From: Anthonomus grandis grandis
Lineage: Eukaryota > Arthropoda > Insecta > Coleoptera > Curculionidae
Assembly (NCBI RefSeq): GCF_022605725.1
Contig: NC_065547.1
Location: 9,155,167-9,219,166 of the forward strand
DNA: 64,000 nt
Direction of reading: 5' to 3'
A program made the position numbers and the translations under genes. Under the pieces are notes generated by a model. The model was not told the DNA's origin. It saw nothing but the letters and a program-made list of their open reading frames with translations, and did no database searches. Each line of letters opens with the position of its first letter. Positions within the stretch are counted from its first letter, which is position 1. Positions 1-10,827 of the stretch are shown here, in pieces.

Positions 1-1180
1 GGTAGGAATAGATTTTTTAAAATAAGAAATTATCTTCATGCTGTTAATAACTTGGAAGTTTCAGATGAAGAACAAAAACGTAATAAACTATGGAAAGTGC
101 GTCCAATAATAACTTCTTTTCATAATGCGGTTTTGCGGCTACCGAGAGAGGAGAATGTGAGCATTGATGAACAAATGATACCATTTTCGGGTAAAGTAGC
201 TATTCGACAGTACGTTCCTCGAAAACCCAACCCCACTGGTCTAAAACCTATGTTTTAGCTTCAAAAAACCGAACTATTTTAGAGTTTGAAATTTCCCACG
301 AAATTTCCCAAAACAACTAATTTTCCAGAAGACGTCGAGAAGGAAAATTTAGGTGCAGGGGGTAGAGCCGTATTGCGTTTAAGTGAAACTTATTCACCTG
401 GAACAAACATTTATTTCGACCGCTATTTTACAAGCGTTCCTTTATTAGATAAACTAAGGGAAAAGGGAATTTCTGGTACAGGAACTACAATGTCCAACAG
501 ATTTCCAAAAGTTGGTTTTTCCACTGACTATGAACTAAAAAAGTTAGGCAGAGGGACCATAAAATCAAAAGGATGATAAAAAGGTAGCTCTAGTTAGGTG
601 GATGGACAATAAGGCAATAACAATGGCCTCTTCAGCACACAGCATTAATCCAATACATCAATGTCGAAGATATTCGAGGCCTGATCAACAGTATTTAAAT
701 GTTTCCCAACCAGATGTAGTAAGGCGCTACAATGAATTTATGGGAGGTGTTGATTTACTGAATCGACTAATTGCAGCTTATAGATGTTATCATAAAACTA
801 AAAAATGGCCAATAAGAGTGTTTGAACACTTCATGGATTGTGCAGTAGTCAACTCATGGAATCAGTATAGGAGTGACTGTGAAATATTAAAAGTCAAAAA
901 GACTGACATTCTAGATTTAATCGGATTTAAAATGCGCATAGCAGAAGCACCAATTAAAGGAATATCAACTGCCGAATCTGAATCTGATGATGAGTCTTTT
1001 AAACCTATATCGCGAAAAAAATTACCGGGTGGGCCTGGAAGGGTGCCTCTACCTCCTCCTGAAGTAGCAAAATCAAAAGCCCGGCATCTACCAGAAGCCA
1101 TGGATATTAAAGAGACTCAGAGGTGCAGAAATCCCCACTGTACGAGACGTACGCGAGTTAAGTGCATTTCGTGTACTTAA
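1..1180 (+). pseudogene. piggyBac-type transposase relic (5' part outside window)
   Basis: Cut-and-paste transposase of the piggyBac family (DDE_Tnp_1_7), which targets TTAA. Three pieces follow one another in the family order: 52-258 (KLWKVRPII, SIDEQMIPFSG), 286-576 (YFDRYFTSVPLLDKL, GTGTTMSNRFP) and 602-1180 (VRWMDNKAITM, YNEFMGGVDLLNRL, then a C-terminal Cys/His stretch ending CRNPHCTRRTRVKCISC). Piece one ends at a stop at 256; the next base frame reads on as LASKNRTILEFE, so this is a single-base frameshift. A second frameshift near 566-572 joins pieces two and three. The catalytic core is otherwise recognisable. The N-terminus lies upstream of base 1. Stops and shifts make it non-functional. 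It is a transposon remnant rather than a domesticated host gene, judging by the frame damage. Confidence 0.9.
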
Positions 1181-2230
1181 TATTTTTTTATGCGTTGTTA
1201 AAGACCGTGATTGTTTTATTGAGTTTCATAATTAAAACAAGATTCCTCTTTTATGTTCTTTAGCGATATATGTTATGTTTTTTTAACATATTAAATAAAT
1301 GCACTTTTAAAATTAAAAAATGTTTTTTTTTATTTTTTATTTTAACTTTAGTTAGATACTAAATTTTAACTAGCTACTGTTGAAAAATATTTTGTGCACA
1401 AATGTGTACAGTGGTATTCGCGAGTTTAAAGGATATATGGACCGAAGATACACATTTGTGTACAAATTATTTTAGCGCCCCCTTTGGCGGGGCAAGTACG
1501 ATTGGGATAATTATTAGCTTAAAATGGTGCCCTAGTTAACTCCAAGTGAACCAAATAAAAATTGCACACACTATTGGCGCCTGGGTCTGAAGAGGATATA
1601 TAATTTATATGAAACTTTAATTATTACTATTACTACAAGTATTAACATTTGTGGATAACGATAGTATTGAGGTTAACGAAAACTTTTTATTTGAGTACTT
1701 GCTTTTTTTAAATGAGCAACTAATTAAACTCATACTAACAGAAAAGGAATTCAATACTATAGGTGGGTACATTTCATTAATTTGGCTTTAAATAACTTCG
1801 TTTAATTTTAATAGTTTTTTTTTCTCTAAATATTAAGAGTTTCCTAAATTATTTACGAAAAAATACAGAATACTCCTATGTGCCTTACGCTGTACTTAAA
1901 AAAATAAATGAAAATTATTAATTTAGGCTTACTTACAGCATTTGTTTTTGTATAGCCTTTAGAAATAGTGTTCAAAATTAAAATAAAAATTTGTAAAAAT
2001 TTCTAAAACATAAATTTATTTATATTCGGTTAGTCAGAGCCAAAATAAATTTTATCTGCATAAGGCTTGAATCAAGAGTTATATGTTCAATATTATAATA
2101 TATTATATATATATATATATATATATAAAATAGCAACAAAAATAGCATTATATATATATATATATATATAATGCTATTTTTGAGGAAAGACAAAAAGTTC
2201 TATATTTAGTTACTTATATTCTTTATTAGG

Positions 2231-2270
<40 letters not shown>
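1181..2270. other. non-coding AT-rich stretch after piggyBac relic
   Basis: No convincing gene. Near 1391-1410 and 1449-1470 there are two related copies of a motif (TGTGCACAAATGTGTAC and ATACACATTTGTGTAC), placed where a piggyBac 3' end would be expected, but I could not define a terminal repeat. (TA)n tracts occupy about 2094-2126, 2149-2171 and 2230-2271. Confidence 0.4.

Positions 2271-2271
<1 letters not shown>
2094..2271. repeat. (TA)n microsatellites
   Basis: Three TA-dinucleotide runs (about 2094-2126, 2149-2171, 2230-2271). The last abuts the mariner-like end ACAGTGTGTCCCACTTAAG. Similar runs lie at about 4068-4089 and 5550-5632 beside the opposite ends of mariner-type repeats. TA is the mariner target, so these runs are plausible preferred insertion sites. 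Confidence 0.9.
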
Positions 2272-2274
<3 letters not shown>

Positions 2275-2422
2275 TGTGTCCCACTTAAGGGTTAGCCACC
2301 CCTCTAAAATTTTTGTTTCTTGACCAATTTTCAAAAACTTTTTTTTGTTGGATAGATGATCAAAAATGGCACTTATGAGCCAAGTTCGACATTTAGAGAA
2401 AGCAGGTCATGCCCTACTGTAT

Positions 2423-4075
2423 TCAAGTTTGAAGTGCGAAGAATCGAGAAGTAGTATTAGCGATATTTATTTTTGAAAAATGGTACTGGATTATTGCTCA
2501 GGACCACTTAAAACATAAGTGTACCAAATTTGGTTATGATAGTATACAGGGTGTTGAAATAAATTGGAGTCAAATTTTTAAAAGGCGCAATAACATTATT
2601 AATCAAATACGAATATTTTTTAAATGTTTGGCTAATTGGCATGCGTCTTGAGAACACAAAGGTTGGAAATATCCTTCAATAAATAACAATCGATCATATT
2701 ATCATACTATTTTGGGCTTCACAATAATACAACTTTATTTATACATTTGTTAGTTTTGTTTCATTGTTAGGTTATACTTCACTAGTTACTTAATAATGTA
2801 ATGTAGGCTAAGCAGCAAAAACTGAAAATAATTACCTTAAGGAATTACCTAACACCAAAGATAATAATACTACTAGTATTTTATCTTTGCTAACACTTAA
2901 ATTTAAAAATTAATGCCACAAAACTAAATATTAGTTCCTTCAATATGTCCTTTATTAATTCTTATACATTTTTCTATGCGTCTTCTGTTGTTTACTACCA
3001 CGTTTCTTAACTGTACTCTGCTTATTTCATTACACTCTTATCTAATGCGCTCACAAAGATCATGTAGAGTTTGCGGTCTTGATTTGTACACTTTGTTTTT
3101 AAGGGTTCCCCAAAGAAAAAAATCTAAGGGAGAAAGGTCGGGGGAACGTGCTCGCCATAGAACTAATGGACTGTTTCGTCCTATCCATCGATTCGGATAA
3201 TTCGGATTTAGCCAATTCCGCACTACCACTGCATTGTGGATAGGCGCACCGTCAAATTGTATGTGTAAGTTTCTTGTTTCGGCTAACGGCAAATCATCGA
3301 TTACGTCACTAAAATCACCTTCCAGGAATCGAAGAAAATTAAGTCCATTTAGATTTTCATTGAATAAAAACGGTCCGATTATACGTTCGTTCAAGATACC
3401 GCACCATACGTTAATTTTCTGCGAATACTACCTTTTACATTGTATCACTCAATGGGGATTTACGTTACTCCACATTCTAATATTTTGAGATGACATAATG
3501 CCGTTTGTAGTAAATGTTGCTTCATCGGTGGATAAAATATTTTTCAAAAATATAGGGTTAGCCAAATACTCGCCTTGTAACCACAAATAATATTCCATCC
3601 TGCGTTCTCCATCTCCGTGTTTCAAAGTGTGAAGGAATATAGGCTTGAAAGGCTTCTTGTTATTTTTATTTAAACACCTCCATATGCAATTTTTGGAAAT
3701 AACATTTTCATAGCATACTTGGGTAAAATTCCCACAAAATAACATATAACTCATAAAAAAAAACAAAGAAATTGAGCCCAAAATAGTATGATAATATGAT
3801 CGATTGTTGTTTATTGAAGGATATTTCCAAGCTTTGTGTTCTCAAGACGCATGCCATGTAGCCAAAAATTTAAAAAATATTCGTATTTGATTAAGAATGT
3901 TATTGCGCCTTTTAAAAATTTGACTCAAATTTATTTCAATACCCTGTATACTAGCATAACCAAATTTGGTACACTTATGTTTTAAGTGATTCTGAACAAT
4001 AATCCAGTACCATTTTTCAAAAATAAATATTGCTAATACTACTTCTTGATTTTTCGCACTAAACTTGTATATATA
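2423..4075 (-). mobile_element. mariner-like element with inverted repeats of about 290 bp
   Basis: The stretches 2423-2718 and 3787-4075 are inverted copies with few mismatches (for example GGTACTGGATTATTG and the ATATCCTTCAATAAA stretch). They enclose a minus-strand transposase relic. Each arm holds TATACAGGGT internally, at about 2552 and 3953. This is the motif that normally marks the outer end of such elements; here the arms run about 120 bp further outward, to (TA)n at the right end. Confidence 0.75.
3038..3781 (-). pseudogene. Tc1/mariner-type (DUF4817 class) transposase relic
   Basis: Catalytic half of a DD-D mariner-type transposase of the kind that carries a DUF4817 N-terminus in insects. 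On the minus strand, 3781-3449 gives the first catalytic block (ILSTDEATFTTNGIMSSQN, W..VNPH). After a frameshift, 3394-3038 gives IIGPFLFNENLNG, QFDGAPIH with the second D, and RARSPDLSPLDFFLWGTLKN with the third D about 37 residues on. The N-terminal DNA-binding domain is not recognisable and the C-terminus ends at RPQTLHDLCERIR near 3038. It lies between the inverted arms of the 2423-4075 element. Inactive. Confidence 0.85.
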
Positions 4076-4084
4076 TATATATAT

Positions 4085-5530
4085 ATATACAATCATACAT
4101 TCCTCAAAAATAGCATCAAAAGCATTTTGGACAGATGAATCGACCTGTTCAACCCTAATGGAAATATCTATAAATCCAGGAGCAAGCGATAACTCAAGTA
4201 TTTTGTTATAATTCCCAAGCACAGTTTGAGTTCCTTTCATAGAGTTTTAGGTTTATTCAACTAGAGATTTTCGTTTTCTCTATTCTGTAAATAAATGTTT
4301 TTTGAAGTTTTTTTAATTCTTTTATTCTAGTTATTATTTTTTATCTCTTACTACCAAATATTTAATTTGTTGAGTTAAAATCAGTGGACCATAGGATTTT
4401 ACATGGTAAAACTTTAACACTATGTAATGTGCCTACACGGGGCTAAAATTTTGTACATTTAAAAAGTTACAGGCTGCGATAAAAAAATATCGCATACTAT
4501 CCGTTCAGTCAGTTTTTTTAAACCTATATTTTACTGTTCAGTGTGTGTGTATAATTGACCCAGTCGGTCGTGTTTTTAACCTTAAGGTATACTTTTTCGT
4601 TTTACTTTAAGGTCTTTTTGTTATTTTATTTGGTTTTGTTTTCATTTTTCTTTTTTAGGTCTGATGATGCTCTTAGAAGCGAAACACGTGTCACCACTTT
4701 AACCAATAAAAGAATTTTTTGAAACCGAGACTTTGTGTTGTTCTCTTTTGATTTATTTATATCAAGCTCTCTTTGAGAATATGAACGACTTCTTTCAATT
4801 CCAAATTTGAGTTGAAAGTTACCCAATTTTAAGTCAAATTAGTCCAATACGAATAAGAAATTATCGCAGTTTAATAAAAATGATAACTCAAAGCTGAGTA
4901 AGATTACTCATTATGAAGTAAATACTACTCAGTATTTTACTCAAAGCATACTACAATACGTAAAACAAGAGTGATAAGCACTCTTTGAACTTGTCTTTAT
5001 ACTGTTATAATTGATGATTCACTCATCATTATAGAGTGAAAGTTTTACTCAATCGTGTATGGACAGAAACTGAGAAATTAATGAGTGAAAGTTCATTAAT
5101 TTTTTTTTGTTTATTACATTATTTTCAAATGAAACTTGAGAATTAAATATTGTACCTGAAATTTTAGTTTCACTGACAGAATGAATTATGTTGTTTTATG
5201 GCGGGTTGATCAAAGAGTGGACTTTTAGTTTTTTTTTTAAATCACTGACATCGTAAGTACGTACAAAAGAAAATAAAAATGTTTCATTTTAATGACATAA
5301 TGTGTATCAATATGTATCAAAATTAGAACTTGAGTAAGGATGATTGAATATAATTTAACAGATTTGAGATAATTACTCTTGAATCGAAAAATATCAAACC
5401 TCCATTAAAACGTATGTCTATGGGTATCGCATTTCTAACACTGGGCAAATATGCACCTTATAGCCATACAGCCTCTTAATAAATATGAAAGAGATCACTA
5501 AATATACAACCAAAATCTTGGCTTGTATCC
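4085..5530. other. non-coding stretch with a Penelope-like 3' tail
   Basis: No gene. At about 4645-4725 the sequence GATGATGCTCTTAGAAGC, then GAAACACGTGTCACC and AATAAAAGAATTTTTT, resembles the 3' tails of Penelope-like elements (the 'gcgaaacacgtgtc' class). A 20-bp near match to the mariner end closes the stretch. The remainder is AT-rich with no recognisable content. Confidence 0.35.
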
Positions 5531-5550
5531 GACTTAAGTGGGACACCCTG

Positions 5551-5637
<87 letters not shown>

Positions 5638-5639
5638 GC

Positions 5640-6420
5640 ACTCCACTGGACACGATCACGACCTGTTAGTAACAAATTATCATAGGCGTGCGAAGAACAA
5701 CCAAAACCTTATATTGTTTTAAATTATTTATTAAAAAAAATTCCATGCCTCTGAATTTTTTGGTAGTGGGAGAGTTCAACCATAGGCGTACCAAAAAAAA
5801 AACCTCGTTTACAATAACAATAAAAATAAATAAATAATTAGACAGCACATGTTTTCGTCGTTTTTTGTGACGACTGTCTGCGGCTTATCCCGAAGTCGTT
5901 CGGGTACTGTTTCAGTAGCGGTAGCCCCTTGTTGTGGGGCGCCTGCCCTTGGAATCCTGATCCAGAACTATCGGCTGCCCACTAGAAAAAAAAAACAAAA
6001 AACTTCATTAATAGACGATGTTTTCTTCCAGAATTATTTCGTTCTCGCAGTTAAATTTAAAACGTCCAGAACAGCTTCTGGATAATAATAAAGTATGAAA
6101 AGGGGGATATTTAGAGGCGCATTTGACTCATTATAAAACCATTTATATTTATCTTAAATGACATTTTGTACAAGCCAGGGACATCTTTTAATATCGCGCT
6201 GTTTATATAAAAGGATAAACACTGAGACTTCGATTTTCTCTTTTTAGAATAAGAGCTTGGAGGTCTATTAATAAGTTCTATATAGGTCAAATATACAGGG
6301 AGAAAAATTAATTTTTTCCAATAAAGTGAGTTGTTAGTTTTTTAAATATGGGCGTGGTTTATTCATAGATAACTTTTAAAAGCTCTTTTGAAAATTGATA
6401 CTACCATTTTTATATCGTTG
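5640..6420. other. no gene recognised
   Basis: Contains one GC-richer patch (about 5870-5980, with GTAGCCCCTTGTTGTGGGGC forming a short hairpin). An open frame 5849-6085 runs across it with no recognisable domain. At about 6292 there is ATATACAGGGAGAAAA, a possible mariner-end fragment. Confidence 0.3.
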
Positions 6421-6424
6421 ATAA

Positions 6425-7160
6425 TGGAAAGAAAGTGTTGCAGGTTTAGGAGTTCTAATAAAACTGATTTTATTTCCAAAGAATTGGTATAACAAACCGA
6501 CTGCTTCCGGGAGGATGATAAACTATCTTTATAAACTATATTCTCAGGACACAGTCCACAAGTCTGCAATAGTCAAGGGTTTACTTTACAGATCATGTCA
6601 TATTAATAGTCCGGAATTTCACGAAGACGATATAATAATAATTGAGAATTTATTGAAGCAAAACAATTATCCTACTTCCTTTCTAAATAGAATTGTTACC
6701 AATTTTAATCAGATACCCATTTCCACAGAACGTGAACCCGTAAAATATTTTAAGCTTCCGTACATCAAACGATTTTCTAAACGGACTTTCTACTTGTAAG
6801 GAATACCATGATGAAAAAAAGGACCGAATATTAAACTTGCATTTCACAATACAAAATTATTAGGCTCTATTTTCACTAAATTAAAAGACCCTAATCCTAA
6901 AGAACCATCTTCTAATTTAATTTATAAGGTTCACTGTTGTAACTGTGATGAAAGTTGCATAAACTAGACGCATACGGCTTTGGCAAGACATCATTTTTCA
7001 TTCGGATATAATTTCGATTTTTCGAAAGTTAAAATCTTGGATAGGAAAATACATTTTTTGAAATATTATTTATTTATATTAACAATATGGTAAATTTTAC
7101 CTCAAAATAATCAGTTACAGTATATAAACATGACATTAAACTACCAATATAGGGACATAA
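6425..7160 (+). pseudogene. Penelope-like element relic (RT C-terminus plus GIY-YIG)
   Basis: Penelope-like retroelements encode a reverse transcriptase followed by a GIY-YIG endonuclease. Frame 6425-6799 carries the conserved end of the RT, with NWYNKPTASGRMINYL followed by a segment like the PLE linker (HEDDIIIIENLLKQNNYP, KYFKLPYIKRFS). Around 6905-6975 the sequence reads LIYKVHCCNCDESC followed by INxT, which is the degenerate GIY-YIG entry (usually CxxCD.xYIGQT). Near 6975-7050 ALARHHFS.., FDFSKVKILDRK follows, again in family order. Stops and shifts separate the blocks and the RT catalytic core is missing, so the copy is 5'-truncated and dead. Confidence 0.8.
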
Positions 7161-7600
7161 TTCTTAAGGTGGATTCATAATCAATCCGCGAGTCAAGTTG
7201 GACGTCAAGTGTAAATTCGGCATACTAACAGCCGTTCACAATAGATTTATAAATTTATGGTCTGAACATATAGCACATGCGCTATTGTTATTTTTTCGAT
7301 GCTTCACCGATTTTAATTTTTATTATTATTTTGTTAATATATTTGTCGGGTTGCGTGTGCTTGTATTTTTATTCTATTTCCACATAATAAAAAAATTTGA
7401 TTACGTAATCAGCAGGTAGAATTTAATGTTGAGTTGTTGCTCCAATGCGTTTTAAATTATAGGAGTCATTATGATAAAGCAGATATAGGATATATACAGG
7501 TCCCTTATACCAAAAGAAAACTGTGGGGCTTCTGTTGCAGGGTCTTTGCATATTACAAGTGAATTTGTACTTAAAACTTAATAATCTTTTCATAATTTAG

Positions 7601-7674
7601 ATGATGCATTGGAATATGTACCAGGTCTAAGGACAGATACTCAGATCGTCAATCCTCATCAAGAAAGTAATATA
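7601..7674 (+). other. exon-like segment interrupted by a mariner
   Basis: After a good acceptor (CATAATTTAG at 7591-7600) an open segment reads DALEYVPGLRTDTQIVNPHQ and runs into the mariner at 7675. Removing the mariner and one TA keeps the frame open beyond it (ERSEKPKLTTRQKAKTGNFF). After a shift, SIEQIDNVLLDVSIDIR ends at a stop near 9423, followed by AATAAA at about 9461. This could be the last exon of a broken host or transposon accessory gene. No family recognised. Confidence 0.35.
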
Positions 7675-9262
7675 CAGGGTGTTTCAGAACTATGGGATTA
7701 AACTTCTGGGGGTTGTTCAGTGCAACAGAAGAATCCATTTGAGTATAGGAACCCATGTCCGGAAATGCGTCACTACGCCACTACGGCCCTAAGATGCGTT
7801 AAAATTTATAAAAAACATTAATTACCTGAATAGGATCTGCTGCATTTATTTTTACCTTTTGTACATGATACCATAACAACAATTGTTTAAAATCAACACG
7901 TATCAATGTCAATTCTCAATGTCATGTTTTAAAATTTTATAGCTTACAATTTTTAAACATTTATTGCTAATGGAAAACTTTACCAGTCCAGAATTGGCGG
8001 ATATGCATTTGGCATATGGAGCAATAAACTGCAATGCACGAGCAGCATCGCGGTTGTATCATGAACGTTACCCCGAACGGCAGCATCCTGGATACAAAAA
8101 GTTTATTGCGGTTCTGAGACAGGCATGTTTAAGACCAAGACGCATGATACTGGTGTTGCTCGAACCGTAAGAACGGTCGAATTTGAAGAAGAGGTGCTTC
8201 AGCGAGTTGCCGATGAACCATCAAATAGCACACGTGACGTCGCTAAGAATATGAATACGAGTAACTGTCTGTCTGGCGGGTACTACACGAGCAACAACTC
8301 CATCCTTACAACTTCAAAAAAGTTCAAGGAATGACTGCAGCCGATTATCATCCTAGAGTTCAATTTTGTCGGTGGCTTCTGGATCACATCATTGCACAAC
8401 CAAATTTTTTACGATATGTTTTGTGGACCGATGAAGCCTCTTTCACAAGAGATGGTATTTTTAATAGTAGGAATAGCCATGTTTGGGACGAAGAAAATCC
8501 TTATGCAATTTTTCCAAGAAAACATCAGAATCGTTGGTCTGTCAACGTATGGGCAGGCATTATTGATGATTATTTAATTGGGCCATACCTTCTACCGGAA
8601 TGGTTAACAGGCCCTATTTATCTGCGTTTCTTGGAGGAAGTTCTCCCAGAACTCCTTGAAAATGTTCCACTAAACGTTAGACAGCAAATGTGGTTTCAGC
8701 ATGATGGAGCGCCGGCTCACTTTGCTGTACAAGTACGCGAGTATTTGGCTCAGCGGTTTGGGCACCATTGGATGGCCAGAGGTGGAGCAGTTTCTTGGCC
8801 TCCTAGGTCACCCGATTTAACGTCGCTCTTAACGTAATTCGCTCTTATCGATTTAACGTAACTTTTTCTTGTGGGGACATGTAAAGTCTTTAGTCTACGA
8901 AACTCCAGTAGAATCAGAGCTAGACTTAATTGGATGAATAATAGCAGCATTTAAAATCATTCAAAACGAGGATCAAATTTTTAGTGTAGTCCGCCGAAAT
9001 CATGTGCGGCATTTAAATCGGTGTACTGAGGTTGGAGGAAGACATTTTGAACAATTGTTGTGGTGGTATCATATACAAAAGGTAAAAATAAATGCATCAG
9101 ATCCTATTTAGGTAATTCATATTTTTTCTAAATTTAAACGCGTCTTAGGGCCATAGTGGCGTAGTGACACATTTCCGGACATGGGTTCCTATACTCAAAT
9201 GTATTCTACTGTTGCAGTGAACAATCCCTAGAAGTTTGATCCCATAGTTCTAAAACACCCAG
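7675..9262 (+). mobile_element. complete mariner-like element with long TIRs, TA target duplication
   Basis: The ends CAGGGTGTTTCAGAACTATG (7675) and the inverted CATAGTTCTAAAACACCCAG (to 9262) are flanked by TA at 7673-7674 and 9263-9264. The inverted arms extend about 215 bp (7675-7893 and 9045-9262), with shared blocks such as CATGTCCGGAAAT and GTAGTGACGCATT. Total length is 1588 bp with one broken transposase gene between the arms. Arms this long are far beyond the roughly 30 bp of classical mariners. Confidence 0.93.
7964..9080 (+). pseudogene. DUF4817 / mariner-type transposase, frameshifted
   Basis: N-terminal DUF4817-like segment (7970-8110: MENFTSPELADMHLAYGAIN, SRLYHERYPERQHPGYKKF). 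After a shift near 8120 a linker/HTH follows (TVEFEEEVLQRVADEPSNST), and after a second shift near 8262 the catalytic domain. That domain has VLWTDEASFTRDG (first D), WFQHDGAPAHFAV (second D) and PPRSPDLTSL (third D, 36 residues later). Right after the third D there is a local insertion with repeated TTTAACGT (about 8817-8863) that brings stops; the true continuation (FFLWGHVKSLVYETPV) resumes at about 8861 and the C-terminus runs to about 9080. The DDD triad is preserved but the gene carries at least three frame lesions. Confidence 0.88.
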
Positions 9263-9264
9263 TA

Positions 9265-9985
9265 GAGAGAAGCGAGAAACCAAAATTAACTACCAGACAA
9301 AAAGCAAAAACTGGAAATTTCTTCAAAAGAGTCAATTGAGCAGATTGATAATGTCCTGCTAGATGTTTCAATTGATATAAGGAATATTAGAGCAAACACA
9401 CATATCCACTATGATAAGTTTTGAATCAAATACTGGTGTCTTAATGGAGGAACTATAAATAAATGTTTTAAATTTAAAAGATTTCTTCTCAGGAAAATGG
9501 ACTTTATTATGTTTTTAATTTTTTTTTGCCTAGAAAACTTAATATAATCATGTACCTATATTTATAAATAAGACTGATCAGGGTATTAGGTGGCTTTGGC
9601 ACTTTCACTGCATCCATGAACATTAATTCTTCTTAGAACAGCAAAAGTGCCAAGGTAATATGCAGCAAATATAATTCATTTAATCCTTTTTTTTGTTTTG
9701 TTAGCGTCAAACTTAGTTCACTATTCACGAAACAAAATAACAGGATAATCAAAATTAAATCAAAACAAACATAAAATAATAAGCAGATAATAATTACGCA
9801 TATCATAACTTAACACGACATAAAAAGCTTGCAAACATTGCCCACTTCAGCAACATGCTAAAGTTGAATTTTATTGTGAATGGTCCTATTATAACCTACT
9901 TAGCATGCGTGTCCAAGTGCCACTCCACCCACGAATTAATTGTGAATGCACCTTTATTTGTTACCATTCCCTAGTTGTACACCAG
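9265..9985. other. non-coding, tail of interrupted exon-like segment
   Basis: The first 160 bases continue the exon-like segment seen at 7601-7674. From about 9480 on, nothing recognisable. Confidence 0.35.
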
Positions 9986-10368
9986 AAGACGCGACATCTA
10001 AGTACGGGTTTACACGATCCGGTTTTAACGGATGCGTTTCTACCGCATGAAAAATACGCGATACACGCTGCGTTGAAAACGGATATGCACTAACAAAAAT
10101 TCAAAAATTTAATTGCTTCGAGACTTTCATAGAGAGATTACGTCTTCATTCTTCTAAGAATTATTTGTGGTATAGAAGCAGAAGATCTTTTGCGAGAGCC
10201 AATATAACGTAAACATTGCAGGCATTCATATTTTGAAAGTGGCGTAGAAAAAAAATCGACAAATTTTATACAAATATTCGGCAGTATAATGATAAGTTTT
10301 TCAATTATTACAGAATGTCTAAAAAATTATTTGGCGAATTGTTAACTGTGTTAAAACAAGATATTTAA
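9985..10368 (+). pseudogene. PIF/Harbinger transposase N-terminal relic
   Basis: Near 9998 the sequence ACGGGTTTACACGATCCGG resembles the TIR style of Harbinger elements (compare CTTTCACACGGGTCGG at 19838). The coding trace at about 10290-10368 reads NIRQYNDKFFNYYRMSKKLF then GELLTVLKQDI and a stop. This matches the helical N-terminal region of HARBI1-type transposases (K/Q-FF-YYRMS). The gypsy element begins just after, so the relic was probably cut by that insertion; no continuation was found beyond 14266. Confidence 0.55.
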
Positions 10369-10382
10369 TGTAATATTTTAAG

Positions 10383-10624
10383 TGATATCATTAAGGGTAA
10401 AGGGCAATAAAATCACTAGGAAAAAAAATAGACATAGGCATGTTTTATGACCATGAAGAAGAGTGTATGGTCTCATATTGAAAATGGGACCAGGGTAGTC
10501 GAATTCAGACAGTGTTATCATTTTATCAGGCTCGGTTTATTATTTTGGCTACACTTGCTATCCGTATGCTAAATAAATATATTCTCTTATCAAACGATTA
10601 TTCATTTATTTCGCGAAGTTTACA
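10383..10624 (+). repeat. gypsy 5' LTR
   Basis: Direct-repeat partner of 14005-14264. Probable start TGATATCATTAAGGG and end TTTACA. AATAAA-like sequence at about 10571. Boundaries are approximate because the two copies diverge at their edges and no clean target duplication was found. Confidence 0.75.
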
Positions 10625-10827
10625 GTTCAGGTGCAGGGTTGAACTTCGGTGTGAACCATTAATTTGTATATATAGTTTGTTACGTTTATTACTAGAAACT
10701 TTTAACTTTTGATTTATTTCGTGTTACGTTACGTATATATATTGATTTTGTTTGGACTTGTTAGGTTCGGATTGTATTAGTATTAGGTGTATGTTGACAA
10801 GTTTTTATTGAATAATTCTTTTTTAAC

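Larger units (their letters stand above)
2273..5554. mobile_element. possible outer mariner-like end pair CAGKGTGTCCCACTTAAG
   Basis: The sequence after the TA run at 2272 (CAGTGTGTCCCACTTAAG) is matched in inverted form at about 5535-5553 (CTTAAGTGGGACACCCTG), which is followed by another TA run. The match is only about 19 bp. The two ends may bound one 3.3-kb composite element or belong to two separate copies. Between them sit the mariner relic at 2423-4075 and a non-coding stretch. Confidence 0.4.

Noticed and set aside
4626..4826. 66-codon minus-strand frame
   Set aside because: Lies antisense over a Penelope-like 3' tail; no domain.
5485..5685. Overlapping plus and minus frames rich in Tyr-Ile
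   Set aside because: Translation of a (TA)n/(ATAC)n microsatellite.
7198..7419. 73-codon plus-strand open frame after the Penelope relic
   Set aside because: Phe/Tyr-rich translation of AT-rich sequence; not similar to the Penelope product and not bounded by splice sites.
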